A DNA stretch of 8,674 nt, taken from positions 1 to 8,674 of the forward strand of contig CAYZZK010000038.1 of the NCBI GenBank assembly GCA_964483045.1, in the 5' to 3' direction. Below, piece by piece: positions 6,002 through 8,674 of the stretch; positions within the stretch are counted from its first letter, which is position 1; every line of letters starts with the position of its first letter. Under the pieces are notes generated by a model. The model was not told where the DNA came from, did not search any database, and worked only from the letters and a program-made list of their open reading frames with translations. This DNA comes from JBBTYG01 sp964483045. Its GTDB lineage: Bacteria > Patescibacteriota > Minisyncoccia > UBA6257 > 2-01-FULL-56-20. The position numbers and the translations under genes were made by a program.

Positions 6002-6355
6002 ATGCAGGAATTCCTGGAAATTGTGGCGAAAATGCGAGATGGTTCTTCGAGAAACTTCTTTGAAAACCTCTACGCTTTTTTTCATAAAATCAGCACCCTC
6101 AATCGCGATGAGATCATTGCGATGCAGCAAGCGTTCAGCGTTTTAAGAGATCAAGTACTGAGCGATGCCGAAAGAAAAACTCATACTGACTTCCTAGGTA
6201 AAACCCAGGAAGCCATAATCGCACGGATGCAAAATATTTGTTGCGATACACCGCCGGAATTCCGAGCCACGCTCGCTGAAACGTTCTGGCGTATTACCGA
6301 CCGACCGTCAGGCCGTTTCGGGAAGTTTATGTTTAGGACGAAAGTTCCTGCGTGA
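6002..6355 (+). CDS. Orphan protein of unknown function, 117 aa
   Basis: I do not recognise this protein. The ATG is preceded by AAGGA (5991-5995) with 6-base spacing, so the start is well supported. The sequence is mostly predicted-helical with mixed charge (EFLEIVAKMRDGSSRNFF, LNRDEIIAMQQAFSVLRD, KTQEAIIARMQNICC). A basic, Gly/Phe-containing C-terminus follows (RPSGRFGKFMFRTKVPA). There is no signal peptide, membrane segment or recognisable motif, only a CC pair at residues 79-80. Its own promoter and terminator make it a monocistronic unit between the 225-aa orphan and the helicase. Confidence 0.75.
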   Translation: MQEFLEIVAKMRDGSSRNFFENLYAFFHKISTLNRDEIIAMQQAFSVLRDQVLSDAERKTHTDFLGKTQEAIIARMQNICCDTPPEFRATLAETFWRITDRPSGRFGKFMFRTKVPA

Positions 6356-6372
6356 TGCTTCCCTCAACTACG

Positions 6373-6405
6373 AAAACCGAAAGCTACATGCAAGTAGGTT
6401 TTTTT
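6373..6405 (+). terminator. Probable weak intrinsic terminator
   Basis: CTAC-ATGCAA-GTAG (6384-6397) is a short 4-bp stem, extended outside by AAAACC (6373-6378) against GGTTTT after an unpaired GAAAG. A run of seven T (6399-6405) follows. It sits 28 bases after the orphan stop codon. The hairpin is weak, and its T-run overlaps the -35 of the next promoter. Confidence 0.5.
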
Positions 6406-6431
6406 GTTATTCACGAAGTGGGGCATATAAT
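6404..6431 (+). promoter_or_regulatory. Promoter of the helicase transcript
   Basis: A perfect -10 TATAAT (6426-6431) lies 16 bp downstream of TTGTTA (6404-6409, four of six matches to TTGACA). Transcription would be expected to begin about 7 bases after the -10, at or next to 6438, the G of a GTG codon that opens a short reading frame. The -35 overlaps the T-run of the preceding terminator. Confidence 0.65.
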
Positions 6432-6437
6432 TAACCC

Positions 6438-6536
6438 GTGAACCAGGAGATCTTAATTTATATAAAAATTCAGCGCGTCGACGCGCTCGTCGTTAAAATG
6501 CTCGATGCAAGGAAAATGGTTCTTATATCGGAATGA
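6438..6536 (+). CDS. Possible leaderless 32-codon ORF coupled to the helicase gene
   Basis: A reading frame runs from GTG 6438 to TGA 6536 (VNQEILIYIKIQRVD..., ending MVLISE). Its stop overlaps the helicase ATG as ATGA, the classic arrangement for translational coupling. GTG 6438 coincides with the transcription start predicted from TATAAT 6426-6431, so the mRNA may be leaderless. An in-frame stop (TAA 6432-6434) lies just before it. The peptide is short, with no recognisable domain, and may only serve to deliver ribosomes to the helicase start, which has no Shine-Dalgarno sequence at proper distance (AAGGA is 19 bases away). It could also be an untranslated 5' leader with a chance ORF. Confidence 0.4.
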   Translation: MNQEILIYIKIQRVDALVVKMLDARKMVLISE

Positions 6537-7954
6537 CACAAGACGACGCGCTTGCGATTTTGAAGACTGGGGCGAACGTATTTTTAACCGGTGAGCCGGG
6601 CAGCGGAAAAACGCATACCATTAATCGCTTTGTGGCGTGGTTGCGGGAGCACGGCATTGAGCCGGCGGTAACTGCTTCTACAGGAATCGCCGCCACGCAT
6701 ATAAACGGCCACACAATTCATTCGTGGAGCGGCATTGGAATACGGCGCGAGCTTACGAAATACGACTTAGGCAAGATCACGGGTAATAAACGCGTCGCAA
6801 GCCGCATACGCGCCGCGCATACGCTTATTATTGATGAGATTTCAATGCTCTCGGCGCAGACGCTCGCACTTGCCGAAACCGCGTGCCGAGCGGTCCGAGA
6901 AAGCACTGCAACGTTCGGCGGTTTGCAGGTCGTACTTGTCGGAGACTTTTTCCAGTTGCCTCCTATCGTTCCCCGAGTTGTCTCCGACGAAGGTGAGCTC
7001 CCCGTAATTTCCGAAGGAGACGAGCTCGGTAAAACCGGAGGCCAGCTTTTTGCCGCGACCGACAGCGGCGAAGAATCTCTTTTCGCTTTTAATTCGCCGG
7101 TATGGCAGACGCTCAACCTAACAACGTGTTATCTTTCGGAACAATATCGGCAGGATGATCCGGTATTTCTTGAAATACTTTCGGCGATTCGCTCCGGGAC
7201 GGTTTCCGCGAAACATCGCGCGCTCTTAGAAACGCGTCTTGCGCAGCATGGAGCGGAAGGCATCACTCAATTTTTTTCACACAACATCGACGTTGACCGT
7301 ATAAACACCGCCAAGCTTTTTAAATTGCCTGGTGATGAGCATAAATTCATTATGGAAAAACAGGGGCCGAAAAACATTGTCGACCGGCTTACCCACGGAT
7401 GTTTATCACCCGAAACGCTGAAACTCAAAATCGGAGCGAAGGTGATGTTCACCAAAAACGATATACTTCGGCATCGCTTTGTAAACGGGACGCTTGGTGA
7501 GGTTATTGGATTTTCGCAAGAAAATGATAATCCCATTATAAAAACAAATTCAGGACACAAAATTATCGTGGAAACTGCTGCTTGGAGTGTTGAGGATGCC
7601 GGCCGAGTTATCGCGGGCATTACGCAAATCCCCTTGCGACTCGCCTGGGCAATAACTGTTCACAAAAGCCAGGGAATGTCGCTCGACGCCGCGCACATGG
7701 ACTTACGTGACTCGTTCGAGCATGGACAAGGATATGTTGCTATCTCGCGGGTGCGAACGCTTGCCGGGCTCTCCCTCGCGGGCTGGAACGATCGCGCGCT
7801 CGAAGTGCATCCGGATATCGCTACGCAGGATGTCGAATTTAGGGCGGCATCGCGCAAAGCACAGCAGATGCTTTCACATGTTCCAGCTTCGAAACTTGCG
7901 GAGCTCCAAAATAAATTTATAAAAACAGGCGGCGGGAAAATAGAAGATATTTAA
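6533..7954 (+). CDS. PIF1-family (SF1B) DNA helicase
   Basis: ATP-dependent 5'-to-3' DNA helicase by family, expected to act in replication or repair (R-loops, G-quadruplexes, stalled forks). Product 473 residues. Motif I GEPGSGKTHT (20-29); motif Ia ASTGIAATHINGHTIHSW (48-65), the PIF1 hallmark; motif II LIIDEISML (D101/E102); motif III VLVGDFFQLPP (134-144); motif IV EQYRQDD (203-209); motif V TVHKSQGMSLD (375-385); motif VI GYVAISRVRTLAGL (400-413). All core motifs are intact. An acidic/glycine insert of about 40 residues (145-185) separates motif III from the conserved SPVW, longer than I would expect. After motif VI there is only a charged tail of about 60 residues and no HRDC or nuclease domain. 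ATG 6533 is the only usable start in frame (stop at 6494-6496), and translation is probably coupled to the small ORF before it. Confidence 0.93.
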   Translation: MTQDDALAILKTGANVFLTGEPGSGKTHTINRFVAWLREHGIEPAVTASTGIAATHINGHTIHSWSGIGIRRELTKYDLGKITGNKRVASRIRAAHTLIIDEISMLSAQTLALAETACRAVRESTATFGGLQVVLVGDFFQLPPIVPRVVSDEGELPVISEGDELGKTGGQLFAATDSGEESLFAFNSPVWQTLNLTTCYLSEQYRQDDPVFLEILSAIRSGTVSAKHRALLETRLAQHGAEGITQFFSHNIDVDRINTAKLFKLPGDEHKFIMEKQGPKNIVDRLTHGCLSPETLKLKIGAKVMFTKNDILRHRFVNGTLGEVIGFSQENDNPIIKTNSGHKIIVETAAWSVEDAGRVIAGITQIPLRLAWAITVHKSQGMSLDAAHMDLRDSFEHGQGYVAISRVRTLAGLSLAGWNDRALEVHPDIATQDVEFRAASRKAQQMLSHVPASKLAELQNKFIKTGGGKIEDI

Positions 7955-7961
7955 ATTAAAA

Positions 7962-8000
7962 AGCCGCTTCCCCTTCGAGGACGCGGCTCATTATTTTTTT
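7962..8000. terminator. Bidirectional intrinsic terminator
   Basis: AGCCGC (7962-7967) pairs with GCGGCT (7983-7988), with a further short inner stem. On the + strand it is followed by TTATTTTTTT (7991-8000). On the - strand the same hairpin is followed by TTTTTAATTT. It ends the helicase transcript on one side and that of the 37-aa gene on the other. Confidence 0.9.
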
Positions 8001-8006
8001 GGGCAT

Positions 8007-8120
8007 TTATGCCTTCTTCTGGCGATTCATTTGCTGGTCAATCTGTTTCCGCTTCCGCCGCTGCTCCCTCTCGATTGCCCGATTGCTTCCGTGATCTTTG
8101 CCATTATTCTTCTTCGACAT
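8007..8120 (-). CDS. Small very basic protein, 37 aa, function unknown
   Basis: ATG 8120 to TAA 8007 encodes 37 residues starting MSKKNNGKDHGSNRAIEREQ and ending MNRQKKA. It has 13 Lys/Arg against 4 Asp/Glu and no Leu, Val, Phe, Tyr, Trp or Cys. It is therefore probably a disordered or single-helix nucleic-acid- or ribosome-binding peptide (inference). Support for a real gene is good: GAAAGG (8131-8126) with 5-base spacing to the ATG, a near-consensus promoter 43 bases upstream of the ATG, and a terminator 6 bases after the stop. I do not recognise a family. A 67-residue frame on the opposite strand over the same bases lacks a ribosome binding site and starts just after the terminator T-run, so I reject it. 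Confidence 0.75.
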   Translation of the reverse strand: MSKKNNGKDHGSNRAIEREQRRKRKQIDQQMNRQKKA

Positions 8121-8162
8121 ACTTGCCTTTCGTTGGTTCACATTACCGCGATTGCAATATCC

Positions 8163-8191
8163 AAATTAGCAAAACTAATTATGCCCGTCAA
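8163..8191 (-). promoter_or_regulatory. Promoter of the 37-aa gene, extended -10, with dyad in the spacer
   Basis: On the - strand, -35 TTGACG (8191-8186), a 17-bp spacer and -10 TAATTT (8168-8163) preceded by TGC. The predicted start is near 8156, giving a leader of about 36 bases. The perfect dyad AATTAG-CAAAA-CTAATT (8164-8180) covers the -10 and half of the spacer and could be an operator. Confidence 0.7.
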
Positions 8192-8275
8192 CCCGTAAGA
8201 CAACCCCCCTAAGGCCGACCGGTTTTGAACTCGAGTCGCTGTTGCTCACTGGCTGTTTGAGCCGCTTCGGAAGAC

Positions 8276-8295
8276 TTTTACTTGATTTTACTTGG
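8276..8295. repeat. Tandem 10-bp direct repeat in the gene-free gap
   Basis: TTTTACTTGA is followed directly by TTTTACTTGG. The gap between the small basic gene's promoter and the VOC gene (8192-8372) otherwise shows only a short hairpin GGCT-GTTTG-AGCC (8251-8263), the palindrome ACTCGAGT (8229-8236) and AT-rich sequence with TAATAT (8335-8340), a possible -10. I could not fit a tRNA to either strand. Confidence 0.5.
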
Positions 8296-8372
8296 CTCGT
8301 TCGAACACTTCACAAAAATCCCATACCGTATACCTAATATTAAACTGTCGAACAAATTAATTTTTTATAAAT

Positions 8373-8674
8373 ATGTCCAAAAATAAAGTGGTGCATTTTG
8401 AGGTTCCGGCGGCGAATCTTAAGAAGGCAAAAGAATTTTACGAAACGGTCTTTGAGTGGAAAGTGGATATGTGGGGCGACGAAGGCGCCATGGCCATGAC
8501 GACCAAAGTAGATAAAGATCAAAATCCGACTGAACCCGGCGGGATCAACGGTGGTTTTTATAAACGGAAGTCGAAAAAACAACAACCGACAATCGTGGTC
8601 GAAACTGCGTCGATAGACGAGACTGCGAAGAAAATAGAGAAAACCGGAGGCAAGATAACGACGCCGAAACATGA
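8373..8674 (+). CDS. VOC (glyoxalase/bleomycin-resistance) superfamily protein, 3'-truncated
   Basis: The first 100 codons of a vicinal-oxygen-chelate-fold protein. Members of this fold include glyoxalase I, dioxygenases and antibiotic-binding proteins, and most single-domain ones have no assigned substrate. Seen: N-terminal strand VVHFEVPA with H8 at the usual metal-ligand position, the helix KKAKEFYETVFEWKV (FYxxxFxW is the family signature), TEPGGINGGFYKR, then the second-half pattern TIVVETASIDETAKKIEKTGGKI. Family members are about 120-130 residues, so roughly 25 are missing. ATG 8373 is the only start: a stop (TAA 8358-8360) lies just upstream in frame. No Shine-Dalgarno sequence is present; the leader is AT-rich. 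The - strand frame covering these bases is a shadow. Confidence 0.88.
   Translation, partial: MSKNKVVHFEVPAANLKKAKEFYETVFEWKVDMWGDEGAMAMTTKVDKDQNPTEPGGINGGFYKRKSKKQQPTIVVETASIDETAKKIEKTGGKITTPKH

Noticed and set aside
8009..8212. 67-residue + strand reading frame over the small basic gene
   Set aside because: It starts within 9 bases of the terminator T-run, lacks a ribosome binding site, and lies antisense to the 37-codon frame, which has promoter, ribosome binding site and terminator.
8200..8270. tRNA on the - strand (GTTCAAAA resembles a T-loop)
   Set aside because: The flanking 5-base T-stem does not pair, and no matching acceptor or anticodon arm exists.
8340..8672. 110-residue - strand reading frame at the right edge
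   Set aside because: It is antisense to a clear VOC-superfamily frame on the + strand with family signature residues.

Overview
The window is a compact, mostly single-gene-per-promoter stretch of a bacterial chromosome with standard stop codons (TGA, TAA and TAG all end genes) and moderate GC content. The mix of genes suggests an uncultured bacterium of the Patescibacteria/CPR (Parcubacteria-like) group. It includes a LexA-type repressor, a short RarA, an UppP with a variant motif, a PIF1-like helicase starting with an MTQDDALAILKTG-type N-terminus, and several orphan small proteins. This placement is inferred from general family resemblance only; no marker gene (rRNA, tRNA, ribosomal protein) is present. 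I see no IS element, CRISPR array, tRNA or rRNA.

Layout, left to right. A 5'-truncated DHA2/EmrB-type drug efflux transporter (1-1291, +) converges on uppP (1324-2100, -), the undecaprenyl-diphosphate phosphatase. uppP diverges from an aldo/keto reductase (2192-3001, +), whose 3' end overlaps by 8 bp the 3' end of lexA (2994-3695, -). lexA diverges from rarA (3883-5025, +). The 187 bp between them hold two 15-bp dyads nested in a larger imperfect inverted repeat, plus AT-rich repeats right at lexA. Next come two orphan genes of unknown function (5109-5786 and 6002-6355, +), each with its own promoter, good ribosome binding site and terminator. Then comes a promoter whose predicted start site falls exactly on the GTG of a possible 32-codon leaderless ORF. 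That ORF overlaps, by ATGA, the start of a PIF1-family helicase gene (6533-7954, +). A strong bidirectional terminator separates the helicase from a 37-residue, very basic small protein gene on the opposite strand (8007-8120, -). After a 180-bp gene-free gap, a VOC/glyoxalase-superfamily gene (8373 onward, +) runs off the window.

How the genes fit together. The centre (lexA, rarA) and the helicase form a DNA-damage/replication-maintenance theme: an SOS-type autocleaving repressor, a stalled-fork ATPase and an SF1B helicase. The flanks (efflux pump, UppP, aldo/keto reductase, VOC protein) are ordinary envelope, detoxification and metabolic genes. Three promoters (5038-5066 +, 5936-5964 +, 8163-8191 -) share one architecture: TTGAC[A/G], a 17-bp spacer, and a -10 element preceded by TG. 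The points most worth a second look are the lexA-rarA intergenic region, the putative leaderless leader ORF of the helicase, and the three unrecognised small genes.
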